From positions 2,696,501 through 2,760,500 of the forward strand of contig NZ_CP050698.1 in the NCBI RefSeq assembly GCF_005116655.2: 64,000 nt of DNA. Reading direction: 5' to 3'. Source of the stretch: Desulfosediminicola flagellatus (GTDB taxonomy: Bacteria; Desulfobacterota; Desulfobulbia; Desulfobulbales; Desulfocapsaceae). How positions within the stretch are numbered: the first letter of the stretch is position 1; every line of letters starts with the position of its first letter. A program made the translations under genes and the position numbers. A model generated the notes under the pieces. It did not search any database, had not been told where the DNA came from, and saw nothing but the letters and a program-made list of their open reading frames with translations. Positions 1 through 8,551 of this stretch are shown in pieces.

Positions 1-1
1 T

Positions 2-109
2 AACTATATGGGACGATTTGTTAACGTGGACGACTTGACCACCATCACAAACAACACCAGCACATCCGGTGCGACTGATATTGATGACGAAAGTATACCA
101 GAAAGATAA
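2..109 (+). CDS. C-terminal fragment of an unknown protein, cut by the left edge
   Basis: An open frame enters from the left edge and ends at a TAA at 107-109, giving 35 residues rich in Asp, Thr and Ser and ending in SIPER. The start lies outside the window. I do not recognise the family. The tail is acidic and low in hydrophobics, so it is probably a soluble or exposed C-terminus. It is too short to exclude a chance open frame. Confidence 0.35.
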   Translation, partial: NYMGRFVNVDDLTTITNNTSTSGATDIDDESIPER

Positions 110-246
110 CAAAAAGGACTGAGGTTATAGGGTTCAGGACTGAGGAAATTGCATTGAGAATACAATAAACTCCTAAAAATACTTACTCCTTTGCCTCCCT
201 CACATTTCGATGCTGAGATTTAGGGGGGGATCATATAAATATTTTT

Positions 247-311
247 TGTAACTACTTACAAGGGAAACGACTTGGTTTTATAAATCTTATTATTTGTAGC
301 CACTTACAGGG
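247..311. promoter_or_regulatory. Two tandem related palindromic sites
   Basis: Site 1 (247-262) is a perfect inverted repeat, TTGTAA-ctac-TTACAA. Site 2 (about 294-309) is a weaker version, TTGTA-gccac-TTACA. Flanking bases are also shared (TTTGTARYYACTTACARGG), so these are copies about 47 bp apart. Two spaced dyads of this size would suit a dimeric regulator, but the nearest start codon is about 380 bp away and no promoter was identified. Confidence 0.3.
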
Positions 312-577
312 TGACGAAGATTTTCCCAAGCAGATTGGTGAAGCCTATGTCATACGTAAGCCAGGCTGATCGCGGAAATATTTGGTGCCCTGTGAGCAGT
401 TACTATTTTTTTATCCTGCTCTCCCCTACTTCCATAATTCCTCCCTATTTGCTGCTAAATTCATCGCTATAACTCAAAGCATCAAAGCAAAACATCGCAT
501 TTGATCTCGAAATGAAAAATCGTATCAAAAAAATAAACACAATCTGTACAGTTATACGAAAAATGATCCGGCATGTC

Positions 578-634
578 AGGGCCCTCGGTACCGCCTTTCT
601 TCTCCCCCTCTCTCTCTCAGGTACCGAGGGTCCT
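578..634. terminator. 15-bp stem-loop upstream of the lipoprotein gene
   Basis: The arm at 578-592 contains CCCTCGGTACC and pairs with GGTACCGAGGG in 620-634. The stem is 15 bp with one G-T pair and a pyrimidine-rich loop of 27 nt. There is no T tract, so it is not a classic intrinsic terminator. It lies 57 bp before the start at 691 and may be a leader structure or a transcription barrier. Confidence 0.4.
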
Positions 635-690
635 CGATACGGAAATAAACCAGCTCAAAAACTGAGTCAGTATGTATAAGGAATGCACCA

Positions 691-1056
691 ATGAATAAAC
701 ACACTTTAGCCAAACTCGTCTGGCCACTTTTTTTACTTGCTTCAATTCAATTAGCAGGCTGTGCCACGAATAGCAATCAGGACAACTCGCGTGATCAACA
801 GGGGCCACCCTCTATGGGCGGCCGAGGCGGTATGCATCAGGGTCCTCCTTCGGGAAATCGTGATAATCAAAATGACAAGCAGGAAGATCGCGAACCTCCG
901 GAAGAGGCATTTACAGCATGTGAAGGCAAACAGGTTGGAGACAACGTTGAATTTACCACTTCTAATGGTCAACTGCTTCAGGCAACCTGTCAGGATTACA
1001 ACGATCATCTGGTCGCTATGCCGGTAAATAAAGATAGCAACAGAATCCACCGTTAA
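691..1056 (+). CDS. Small secreted lipoprotein, Gly/Pro-rich
   Basis: The 121-residue protein starts with a lipoprotein signal: MNKH, a hydrophobic stretch, then lipobox LAGC with the lipidated Cys at residue 24. Residues about 25-70 are low complexity, rich in Gly, Pro, Gln, Asn and charged residues, and look disordered. The C-terminal part (about 72-105) is compact with two Cys (ACEGK and ATCQD) that could form a disulfide. Similar short proteins with a Gly/Pro-rich linker and a terminal ACxGK motif occur in other proteobacteria without known function. The next gene starts 17 bp downstream on the same strand, so the two are probably co-transcribed. Confidence 0.75.
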   Translation: MNKHTLAKLVWPLFLLASIQLAGCATNSNQDNSRDQQGPPSMGGRGGMHQGPPSGNRDNQNDKQEDREPPEEAFTACEGKQVGDNVEFTTSNGQLLQATCQDYNDHLVAMPVNKDSNRIHR

Positions 1057-1073
1057 CAAAAAGGTCAGACACA

Positions 1074-1694
1074 ATGACAACACAAAGGAATACAAAGAAA
1101 CGTGTATTTAACATACGCCATCCACTGATTATCACTACTTCAACACTTATGCTTGCTCTGACTACCGTTACCCCTACGACTGTTATGGCACGCCCTCCCG
1201 GTTTTCAGATGAGGCAGCTGCCTCTAGGTCACCATATAGTGCATGTAGGATCACTGGTTTTCTATTTCCTTGATGGTGTATTTTTCAGGAGAGCTCCTCA
1301 TGGTTTTGTTGTTGCACCAGCCCCAATTGGCGCGGTTGTACTGACTATTCCACCAGAGTCGCTCCGTGTAACGGCAGACAAGACGGTCTTCTTTACCTAT
1401 GACGGGGTGTATTATCAAAAAGTCCCTGAGGGATATATGGTAGTCGAACGCCCCTCAAAGCCGCATGCTCCCCTCATCGCAAAGGGTACTCAAATTCGTG
1501 TTGCTGTTGATATTCTTAACGTTCGCTCAGGGCCTGGCCTTGAACATTCTGTAGTCAGACATGTTAAGCACGGAGAAATACTCACCATTGAAGCATCGCA
1601 GATAGATTGGGCTTTTGTAAAACTGCCCGACTCATCATTTGGCTGGATTAAATTGAAATATGCTATTCCAGTAGAACCCGCTGCAATGGGTTAA
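1074..1694 (+). CDS. Exported DUF6515-like protein with C-terminal bacterial SH3 domain
   Basis: The protein has 206 residues. A signal peptide ends near VMA (residues 37-39). Residues about 47-128 contain two repeats of the pattern 'F-Y-F-x-D-G-V-F-F/Y' followed by 'P-x-G-[FY]-[MV]-V', as in DUF6515 proteins. Residues about 138-200 form an SH3_3 domain (motif VDILNVRSGPG and a final FGWIKLKY). Bacterial SH3 domains usually bind peptidoglycan or proteins, so a periplasmic wall-associated role is likely. It sits 17 bp behind the lipoprotein gene, which points to a shared envelope role. A G-U-rich hairpin follows the stop codon. Confidence 0.8.
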   Translation: MTTQRNTKKRVFNIRHPLIITTSTLMLALTTVTPTTVMARPPGFQMRQLPLGHHIVHVGSLVFYFLDGVFFRRAPHGFVVAPAPIGAVVLTIPPESLRVTADKTVFFTYDGVYYQKVPEGYMVVERPSKPHAPLIAKGTQIRVAVDILNVRSGPGLEHSVVRHVKHGEILTIEASQIDWAFVKLPDSSFGWIKLKYAIPVEPAAMG

Positions 1695-1698
1695 AACA

Positions 1699-1766
1699 AA
1701 CCTGCCAAATTTCCCGGTATCTTCCTTGATTTCACCATCTCAGGTGCCGGGGAGTTTGGTTAGGTT
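1699..1766 (+). terminator. RNA hairpin after the SH3 gene
   Basis: Bases 1705-1721 (from CCAAATTTCCCGG) pair with 1743-1759 (to CCGGGGAGTTTGG) over 17 bp. Four of the pairs are G-U in the plus-strand RNA, and a short outer AACC/GGTT clamp adds to the stem. Because the wobble pairs work only on the plus-strand transcript, this is an RNA structure rather than a DNA palindrome. No U-run follows, so it may end transcription or protect the 3' end of the 691-1694 transcript. Confidence 0.5.
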
Positions 1767-2487
1767 GTACGTAATACATGTCGATTTGACGGCAAACCTT
1801 ACATTACACAATGTTCACAATGATATGTAATCACATCATATTGCATATTCGATTAGGCTGCACTGTCCGTAACCTGAAAATGAGGTGCTATATGATAGAT
1901 TGTGTGTTGCGGGCATCAGCGCTGATGATCGCAATCTGGATAGTCTAACTGCCTGTTATTTTTTATAGTAATAACAAACAACATAACTCTAACTAAGCAA
2001 CTCACTGATAACTCAAAACAGGATACATCCTATACGACAGACATCTGTCATAAATACTGGCTGGCATGAATAATCGCAGCAATCTGAGTTCCATATTTTC
2101 TCCTTATTTGCTGCTCATTTCTGACAGATCAATTAACGCATTGATGTATCTGAAAAATACAGATATCCAATGTGCAATCCAAGGATTACAGAAAGGACAC
2201 TCGTCCTCAGAGGAGACAGATTCAGTTGGTGCCAGGCGATTGAAAGTAACTGAAGTTCTGACGAAGCTGAATACCACCCAAAGAAGTACTTCCTCTTGTT
2301 ACTGTAATTCTCATCTCTCCTCTTTCCCCCGACCTCCCTTCCCCTCCTCTCCTGACAAAGGAAATGGTAGGATAATGACTTTTCCAGCATCCTGCCATTT
2401 CCTCATTTCCTTCATAATTCCTGCATGTTTTGCCACTAACAACCTCACATAAGCATAGAAAACAGATCCCGGGCCTTTACCAAACCG
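1767..2487. other. Intergenic region without a supported gene
   Basis: A 128-codon frame at 2066-2452 is rich in Ser, Pro and Cys, has no ribosome site or recognisable domain, and spans a pyrimidine-rich stretch. I do not treat it as a gene. Nothing else is recognised. Confidence 0.5.
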
Positions 2488-2631
2488 AGGAGGCTATCCG
2501 AAAATGCACTTTTACCCCACTTCTTCGTTATTTAGAAAAAATAATGCTCGAAATATCAAATATATGACTGCGCTTATTTTTTAGAAATGCCTCGATTTGT
2601 GAGAAAATCGCTATTGTCGGACAGCCTCCCA
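2488..2631 (+). repeat. Foldback (MITE-like) repeat, copy A
   Basis: This 144-bp element starts with AGGAGGCTATCCGAAAAT and ends with ATTGTCGGACAGCCTCCC, so its ends are inverted repeats. Inside, left-arm AAAAAATAATGC pairs with right-arm GCGCTTATTTTTT, giving a long hairpin. It belongs to a five-copy family (copies at 4491, 33733, 33876 and 40248). It ends 43 bp before the secretin start, and copy B lies in opposite orientation behind that gene. No coding capacity is seen. Confidence 0.85.
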
Positions 2632-2673
2632 GGGGGGGCTTTTGTAGTTCAACACCTTTACTTGTGAGTTTTT

Positions 2674-4344
2674 ATGATGTCCTTCAAGACCATCCTTACA
2701 ACCAGTAGTCTTATATTCGTAGTTGCATATTGTACCGCCTGTAAACAGGTGCCTAGCAATGTGACAGATGCAGCTGCTCCCGAACAGATACAATCAGCAG
2801 TTCAGAAACCGCTGATCGAGGAAACAGTGGAAACTCAATTGCCCCTTACTCTGCCGGTACGATACCAGGTTCCTGAGTATACGATCGGTGCTGAAACTCT
2901 TGATACGTTATTTGAAGAAGAGACACCATTACTTAGGGTTGGAGCATCTATTCGTTCAACCCGTGGGCCCCAACCGCTCTGGGATATTTTGAAAAGATTG
3001 GCTTCTCTTAAAAAGATGAACGTTTCATGGGCAAGTGATGTTGATCAGAATGTGCTTGTGGATGTTGATATCAGCGCTAACGATGATTTTTATGATTCGA
3101 TCGATAACCTTTTGCGTCAGGTTGATTACTTCCATCAGATGAAGGGCAATACCATTGTAGTTAAGTACAAAGAGACCAGACGTTTTCATATTGCCATGCC
3201 CTTTACCACACAGACCTACAAAACAGGAGCTGGTGGCAATGTGCTTGGCAGTGATGATACATCTAACAATATCGACGGAACAATTGAGTTAAAGAGTTCT
3301 GGTAACGAGTTTGATATCTGGAAAAATATTCAGGCAAATATGGATGCTATCCTTGGTACCTGGAATACATCCACCTCTGAATCAGAAGAGATCACGACAG
3401 CGCAGAAAGAAAATAGCAGCGATAAAGAACAGGATACTGCTGAGACTCAAGTAGCAACCCGTCAGCTCTCTAGTGGAGGGAGCATGTATATCATTGATAA
3501 ACCGATCGGAATGGTTACAGTCACGGCGCCCCGCCCATTGCTTGAAAGATTGGAAACCTACTTTGATGCCTTACGCAACGAACTCTATAAACAAATTATT
3601 ATCGAAGCAAAAATTATCGAAATTCAACTCAATGATTCTTCAAGTATAGGCATAAACTGGAGCAGTGTGCTTAAAAACTTTTCGGTAAGCGGCACTGTCG
3701 AATTTGCTGGAGATACCGGACAGATATATCCGTTTCAGGATCGGTTTGTATCAAAGGTAACACTTGACACTCAGGATTTCAGCCTGTTCCTTAATGCTCT
3801 TCAGGAACAAGGCGATACCAAGGTATTATCTAATCCAAAAATAAGTGTTATGAACGGCCAGCCCGCCCTCATTACTGTTGGCCAGAATGTGACCTACGTC
3901 GACTCCATTGAATCTGAAGTCGACTCTGACACTGGCACCACGAGTTACACCGTTGAAACAGAACGCATACTTTCAGGAGTTGGTATGGCGCTCACTGCTA
4001 CGGTTCTAGGCAAAGATCATATCATTATGAATCTTGTGCCGGTAACATCCGAACTAGAAACACCTATCGAATATCTCACTGTTGGATCAGATGGCGGCCA
4101 GGTCGGCCTTCCTGTAGTTAATGTGCGGGAGATGAGTACCACTGTGCGCATGAAAAGCGGTGAGGTTCTCGTCATTGGTGGCCTTATCAGTAACACTGAC
4201 GATACAACCGGTGAGTTTGCTCCTGTTTTAGGTGATATTCCCCTGGTGAAATACCTCTTCGGTTACGAAGAGAAGGTTTCAAGTAAACGCGAGTTGATCA
4301 TACTTTTAAAAGCACGAATTACAAACTGGTCGCCCGAACACTGA
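2674..4344 (+). CDS. mshL: MshL-type pilus secretin
   Basis: The protein has 556 residues. The N-terminus is a short hydrophobic signal with Cys at 20 and 23, lipoprotein-like but without a strict lipobox. Residues about 90-170 resemble the secretin N-terminal STN fold (LWDILKRLASLKK, then DSIDNLLRQV). The C-terminal half is a secretin domain, with the 'VLSNPKISVMNGQPA' motif near 385 and the closing motif 'TVRMKSGEVLVIGGL' with 'PVLGDIPLVKYLF' near 485-530. Such secretins form the outer-membrane pore for MSHA/type IV pili. No other pilus gene is nearby, so this is an orphan. It lies between two foldback repeats in opposite orientation, and pieces of its 3' end recur at 27541 and 33704. ATG codons occur at 2674 and 2677; the ribosome site is weak. 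Confidence 0.85.
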   Translation: MMSFKTILTTSSLIFVVAYCTACKQVPSNVTDAAAPEQIQSAVQKPLIEETVETQLPLTLPVRYQVPEYTIGAETLDTLFEEETPLLRVGASIRSTRGPQPLWDILKRLASLKKMNVSWASDVDQNVLVDVDISANDDFYDSIDNLLRQVDYFHQMKGNTIVVKYKETRRFHIAMPFTTQTYKTGAGGNVLGSDDTSNNIDGTIELKSSGNEFDIWKNIQANMDAILGTWNTSTSESEEITTAQKENSSDKEQDTAETQVATRQLSSGGSMYIIDKPIGMVTVTAPRPLLERLETYFDALRNELYKQIIIEAKIIEIQLNDSSSIGINWSSVLKNFSVSGTVEFAGDTGQIYPFQDRFVSKVTLDTQDFSLFLNALQEQGDTKVLSNPKISVMNGQPALITVGQNVTYVDSIESEVDSDTGTTSYTVETERILSGVGMALTATVLGKDHIIMNLVPVTSELETPIEYLTVGSDGGQVGLPVVNVREMSTTVRMKSGEVLVIGGLISNTDDTTGEFAPVLGDIPLVKYLFGYEEKVSSKRELIILLKARITNWSPEH

Positions 4345-4390
4345 TGTGATTATCCATGAATAGTAGCCCCCCACCGCTCATCGCCTATCG

Positions 4391-4432
4391 CAAAATTGCA
4401 GCTGTTTGATATATACAAGCACTGCAATTTTG
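4391..4432 (+). terminator. Likely terminator of the secretin gene
   Basis: CAAAATTGCAG (4391-4401) pairs perfectly with CTGCAATTTTG (4422-4432), and a T-rich stretch (TATTTTCG) follows. The position 47 bp behind the secretin stop fits an intrinsic terminator, although the stem is AT-rich. Confidence 0.5.
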
Positions 4433-4490
4433 TATTTTCGATTGCTTTCAACCTTCAAAAATCGAGGTATCACCTTGGCTCAGGTCAACC

Positions 4491-4652
4491 AGGAGGCTTT
4501 CCGATATTAGCTATTTCTTCTCAAATCGAGGAATTTTGATAATGACAAGCGGAGTCATATGTCTGATATTTCCAGCATTATTATTATCGAAATGACGAAG
4601 AGTTGGGGTGGATAAGCGCAGACTTCGAGAGGGCATTGTCGAACAGCCTCCT
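4491..4652 (-). repeat. Foldback (MITE-like) repeat, copy B, inverted
   Basis: The ends are AGGAGGCTTTCCGATATTAG and CATTGTCGAACAGCCTCCT. Read on the minus strand, its interior (CTTCGTCATTTCGATAATAA... GGAAATATCAGACATATGAC) aligns with copy A base for base over long stretches, so copies A and B face each other across the secretin gene. Confidence 0.85.
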
Positions 4653-5140
4653 AAGCATTGCTCCAAACCTGATTTGTCTGATATGTCCCATTAACAACAT
4701 CTTTATAGATTCGTGAACAGCCAGCCCTCCGCAGAAACTCTTCTTGAGCATCCGGATTTTATCTTTGGTACTCACGCGAGCATATCTGAATCATGTTCCC
4801 ATAAAATGAGACATCATTTTAACAGCATGTCACTTATACCTGCAAGGGACCTTAACAGGAAGAAAGTAATAGATTGGAATATTGAATAACGACAGACATT
4901 GGAGTTGGCAATATTAACGTTGGCATAAATGGCGAGTTTCAGCGAGTCCGAGCGGAACGAAATAGAGTGGTTTTAAAAGTCTTGTTTAGCAAGTTTGAGG
5001 AAACCCTTACGGGGGTACTCCACGAACTGAAGATCTCTACTCTGAGAGTTATCACGCTAAATTCTTCTAGTCCTCGTGAAGGTTACACTTGGCAATCTGC
5101 TGCCCTGTGTTTGCCCAGAGGAGGACTACTAAACTGGTGA
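4653..5140. other. Intergenic region
   Basis: No supported gene. A 17-mer GACCTTAACAGGAAGAA at 4848-4864 recurs at 20790-20806 with some similarity upstream, hinting at a degenerate repeat. Confidence 0.45.
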
Positions 5141-5611
5141 CTATTCGCTCGCTCTCACCATCAGCACAGGCGTAGTACCCCCTCGCATTACTTTGTCAGC
5201 AATACTGCCAAAAGCAAAACGGCTAATTCCGCCTCTTCCATGCGTTGACATAGCAACCAGGTCGGCATTTACTTCTTCTTCGGTCTTGATAATCTCATCA
5301 GCCGGATTTGTACTAACTGAAACTTTACATATGACGGTAAGCTTTTCATTTCGCAGACCGTCACTCACTTTGTTGAGATAGTCTGTTGCCCCATCCTTCA
5401 TTTTGGTTAGTTCGTCCTCAGTATAGGGAATCGAGACCACCTCTCCCCCTCCTTGTAAATTGAGATCGTGTATGACTTCTGTAATGACATGAAGCAGGGT
5501 GATTGTAACCTTTTCCCCTGGGGCCATTCTGGAAATCAGCCCCTCAACGTAGGAAAGAGCGCTTTCGCCTAATTTAGAGCCATCCAATGGTATAAGTATT
5601 CTCTCAGACAT
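5141..5611 (-). CDS. Universal stress protein, UspA family
   Basis: The 156-residue cytoplasmic protein spans one Usp domain. It begins with ILIPLDGS, the usual first strand with the nucleotide-contacting Asp10, and ends with PVLMVR. The ATP-binding loop is at 122-136: S122-x-x-G125-nine residues-G135-S136. The first Gly of the G-2x-G-9x-G(S/T) motif is Ser, which is common in this STHGRGG subgroup. It probably binds ATP. A GAGGTGAGAT ribosome site precedes the ATG. The gene stands alone, with no operon partner within 500 bp on either side. Confidence 0.92.
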   Translation of the reverse strand: MSERILIPLDGSKLGESALSYVEGLISRMAPGEKVTITLLHVITEVIHDLNLQGGGEVVSIPYTEDELTKMKDGATDYLNKVSDGLRNEKLTVICKVSVSTNPADEIIKTEEEVNADLVAMSTHGRGGISRFAFGSIADKVMRGGTTPVLMVRASE

Positions 5612-6170
5612 ATCTCACCTCTTTTATAATGGGATAATGTGGGGTGGGCAATCTGAAGCGTGACAGGGTAGAATCAGGTCTATGAGTTATGAGCCACAGC
5701 CCACCCACCATGAAAATGCTTAAAAAATGCTTCGTTCTACACATACCCAGGTCAACGCGGGACCGATTATTCCCAGTAGAGTATGGGTGGATGATAGTAA
5801 TGATCCTTCTCGTCCGGTAATATTTCAGCCAGCTGGCAATGTGAATAGTGTAACAAACTCGATGGTAATTTAGGAGTATGCTAAGCTAAATTGTAGCATT
5901 CGGATAACGCGTAATGCAAGGCAACAACACCAGAACGCACAATCGTGTACGGCCTGTGACACAATGGTTAAGGTGTGATGGCAAGAAAATGACCGAGAGC
6001 TGGTGGCTAAGGTTCAGAGCGGCCTGAATAGGCAGCTACGAATATAGTTCAAGTGGTACGAGAAAATTAGGGTTATAAAAAGTAATCCAACCTGCTGGCC
6101 GCCTCCCTGACTGGTGATTACGTATCATCTTCTTTGAACAGAAGTAAAAGTACCTACCTACACCGAGAGA
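5612..6170. other. Intergenic region, nothing recognised
   Basis: No frame with credible composition or start signal, and no tRNA-like fold was seen in a reading by eye. Confidence 0.45.
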
Positions 6171-6527
6171 TTATTTTAATAACACCATTTCAACGCCGAC
6201 CAGAATCAGTATGATGCCGAATAGTTTTGTCAATAATGCTTCAGGAACCTGCATAACGGTATGGGCTCCCAGATATGCGCCAATTGTTAGACCAACGGAG
6301 GCGAATACTGCAAAAGGTATATTGACATGACCGGCTAAGTAGTATTTCCACACGGCAAAGAAAAACACTGGCGGCAGCATTATCGCCAATGTTGTCCCCT
6401 GAGCCTGATGCTGCGTCATGCCAAAGAAATAGAGCAGAGCTGGAACGAGAATAATGCCTCCTCCTATACCCAAAAATCCGCTAAACACCCCTGCAATCAA
6501 GCCAACTGCAAAATGAAGAATGTGCAT
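6171..6527 (-). CDS. Half-length TauE/SafE-family membrane protein
   Basis: The 118-residue protein has about four transmembrane segments. It starts with the family's first-repeat signature: GVFSGFLGIGGGIILVPAL (about 14-32), then HQAQGTTLAIMLPP. Full TauE/SafE transporters (sulfite or organic-anion permeases) are about 250 residues with two such repeats; this one ends after a single repeat with a natural hydrophobic terminus. Single-repeat members are known and may dimerise. A GAGGACGGGGAT ribosome site precedes ATG. It may be a functional half-transporter or a truncated remnant; no second half is found downstream. Confidence 0.8.
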   Translation of the reverse strand: MHILHFAVGLIAGVFSGFLGIGGGIILVPALLYFFGMTQHQAQGTTLAIMLPPVFFFAVWKYYLAGHVNIPFAVFASVGLTIGAYLGAHTVMQVPEALLTKLFGIILILVGVEMVLLK

Positions 6528-7324
6528 ATCCCCGTCCTCTTTTTCAATGAAATATCGCTGACAAATAAACCGGTCCTGGTGTAGGCAACATAATCATTTT
6601 GATCAGCGATCGTCCGAATATCAACACTGTTTACCAAATCATGAAGCTCCATCGACCTGACAGACCATAAGATGAAAGGAATCGCTAAGGAAAGCAGCCT
6701 GCATGGTCTGCAAGAGACAATAAATGCGGAAATTTTTCGTAGCCAAGTCCTGGGCTACGGTAGAGCAAGAAGAGGGAAGGCGTCATGATCAGTATAGATA
6801 TCCATCAGATGTTGCGCGTCATTCTGCTGGAAACTCGAATGACCCTGAAGGCCACTGACCGGTCCGCAACTCAGTTGGCAGCTGCAAGACCATGGCTGCC
6901 ATGTGTTATGGCTCCCAGATCCTGGTGTCGACAGGAGTACCTGACGATAGAAGAGCCACGTGTTACCGGAAACTGCAAGGGGTAAGGGGCGAATACATGG
7001 CCCACAGGGTTGTCGTTGACGGCAACCTTGAAGACACAGAAATAACCTCAGATGCTCCTTTTTACACCTGAGGTTAAGGTGTTCATGGATAGTATCGAAT
7101 CTTGGATTTTTGATTTTTTGTTAGGATTTGGTGCCAGCAGGAATCTAGAGCAACAGTAAACATGGAAAGATCGCCGTGATGACTTAGACTTTTAGGTAAT
7201 CCTTTGGAAATCTCTTTTTGGTAGTTACTCCAATTCTAACCATTTCCATTCAGAGATAACGATCTACCTTGTCAGGAATAAGGTGAATTTGCCTAATTTT
7301 TAAATATTTAACATTGCCCCAATA
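6528..7324. other. Intergenic region with one perfect hairpin
   Basis: No supported gene; a 66-codon frame at 6785 has no recognisable content. TAACCTCAG (7043-7051) pairs with CTGAGGTTA (7068-7076), a perfect 9-bp stem with a 16-nt loop. It lies 250 bp past the end of the HupE array and has no T-run on either strand, so its role is unclear. Confidence 0.45.
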
Positions 7325-7939
7325 CTAACCGCCTCCCTTAAAAATCCAACCAAGCATCAGGAGCCCGACTGCGGCGATCCAGCTGCCTGAGACCCGTACC
7401 GCCATTAGTGCCCAAGCAGCCCTAAGGGAGACGACGACGGCAGATGTTATGGAGATTAGGATAAAGAGCGTTGTCATGATACCCAGGAGGCCCGGTATAC
7501 CCGGTCCGTTTACCATTGCCATACCATTATACAAGCCATGGGTGAGGCCGACAACTATAACCAGTATGGTAATAAGGGAACTGGGCAGGCTCAGGTCGGC
7601 AGCTATAAGTGCGCCCAATAGAAGAAACGAGATGAACGGCAGTTGCAGGGTCTGGTCGACTGATATTGTTATTCCGGCAAGTCCTCCTGTCAGCCAGGCT
7701 AACGGGAAGAAGAATAGCACCATTCTCCCCTGATCCTTGCCGCGCAACCCTGCATAGAGCGCTATGGCAATTGCCGGTATCAGGTCCTCCGGGGTCAGCA
7801 GCAGATGCCCGATGCCGTCGTAGACCGGCCCCATGCCGGTCGTCACCAGGTGAGCAGTGGCGTCACAAGGAACGAGCAACAGGGCAAACGGCGCTGCAAA
7901 GATAGATAATATTGTTTTTGCATCACTTGACCTCTTCAT
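7325..7939 (-). CDS. HupE/UreJ-like membrane protein (third of three)
   Basis: The protein has 204 residues and about six transmembrane helices, with the family motif GPVYDGIGHLLLTPEDLIPA soon after the signal segment (about 35-55). A second conserved His-Gly lies in LTHGLYNGMAM. HupE/UreJ proteins are linked to nickel or cobalt uptake for metalloenzymes. I chose the ATG at 7939 because it makes an ATGA overlap with the stop of the preceding gene (7936); an upstream ATG at 7954 is also open. It is the last gene of the array, and its overlap implies translational coupling. Confidence 0.8.
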   Translation of the reverse strand: MKRSSDAKTILSIFAAPFALLLVPCDATAHLVTTGMGPVYDGIGHLLLTPEDLIPAIAIALYAGLRGKDQGRMVLFFFPLAWLTGGLAGITISVDQTLQLPFISFLLLGALIAADLSLPSSLITILVIVVGLTHGLYNGMAMVNGPGIPGLLGIMTTLFILISITSAVVVSLRAAWALMAVRVSGSWIAAVGLLMLGWIFKGGG

Positions 7940-8547
7940 GAAACTGCCTGCCACAGAAAAAAAACTCCCATCGCCGCTATAAACGCACCGGAACCTCGCA
8001 AGGCAAGTTTTCCGACGGGCCAGCGATGGATCAGGCCGATGACAATACCGATACCATGCAGGCAGCCGGTGGCAATCACAAACCCCATACTGTAGAGTAT
8101 ACCGCTCTGCCCAGCCGGCAATTCAGTACCATGGGCATGACCGTGAAAAACGGCAAAGCAGCCGACAAGGAAGGCTGCCAAATACAGTTTTGCTCTTACC
8201 TCGCCGAAGATCATTATCCCAAGCACGATTGCGGAAACGGCAATACCGATCTCAATCCCTGGAAGCGGAATGCCTAAGAGTCCCATCATCGCGCCAAGGG
8301 ACATCACCAGGGGAAAGGTAATCGGCAGGATCCAGATGGCGGGATTGCCAAGCTGCGCACCCCAGAGACCAACGGCGATCATTGCCAGGACATGGTCTAG
8401 ACCGGACCAGGGGTGTTCGAGACCGGTTACGAAACTAACCGCCTGACCCTGCTGAACATGGGCATGTACAGAGTTTGGAAAAGTAACATATACGACTAGC
8501 GCAAAGAGCCATATAAAACAATGGACAGATCTTAGATGCATATTCAC
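7936..8547 (-). CDS. hupE: HupE/UreJ family metal permease (second of three)
   Basis: The protein has 203 residues: a signal peptide, then the HupE hallmark 'HPWSGLDHVLAMIAVGLWG' and a later FHGHAHG His cluster, with about six helices. These His and Asp residues are the presumed Ni/Co ligands. A longer frame opens at 8700, but a good ribosome site (GGAGG, 8560-8556) sits inside the end of the previous gene, 8 nt before a GTG at 8547, with an ATG two codons later (8541). I take the GTG. The gene starts 4 nt after the previous stop. Confidence 0.88.
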   Translation of the reverse strand: MNMHLRSVHCFIWLFALVVYVTFPNSVHAHVQQGQAVSFVTGLEHPWSGLDHVLAMIAVGLWGAQLGNPAIWILPITFPLVMSLGAMMGLLGIPLPGIEIGIAVSAIVLGIMIFGEVRAKLYLAAFLVGCFAVFHGHAHGTELPAGQSGILYSMGFVIATGCLHGIGIVIGLIHRWPVGKLALRGSGAFIAAMGVFFLWQAVS

Positions 8548-8551
8548 CCGC

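Larger units (their letters stand above)
110..690. other. Intergenic region of 580 bp
   Basis: No convincing gene is seen on either strand. It holds a pair of related palindromes (about 247-311) and a long stem-loop (578-634), listed separately. A stretch near 430-460 is about 85% identical by eye to one near 2091-2122, suggesting an old degenerate repeat. Confidence 0.5.

Noticed and set aside
2066..2452. 128-codon plus-strand frame
   Set aside because: No ribosome site, no domain, biased Ser/Pro/Cys composition over pyrimidine-rich DNA; likely chance.
5880..6060. Possible tRNA or small RNA
   Set aside because: No cloverleaf or anticodon stem could be drawn.
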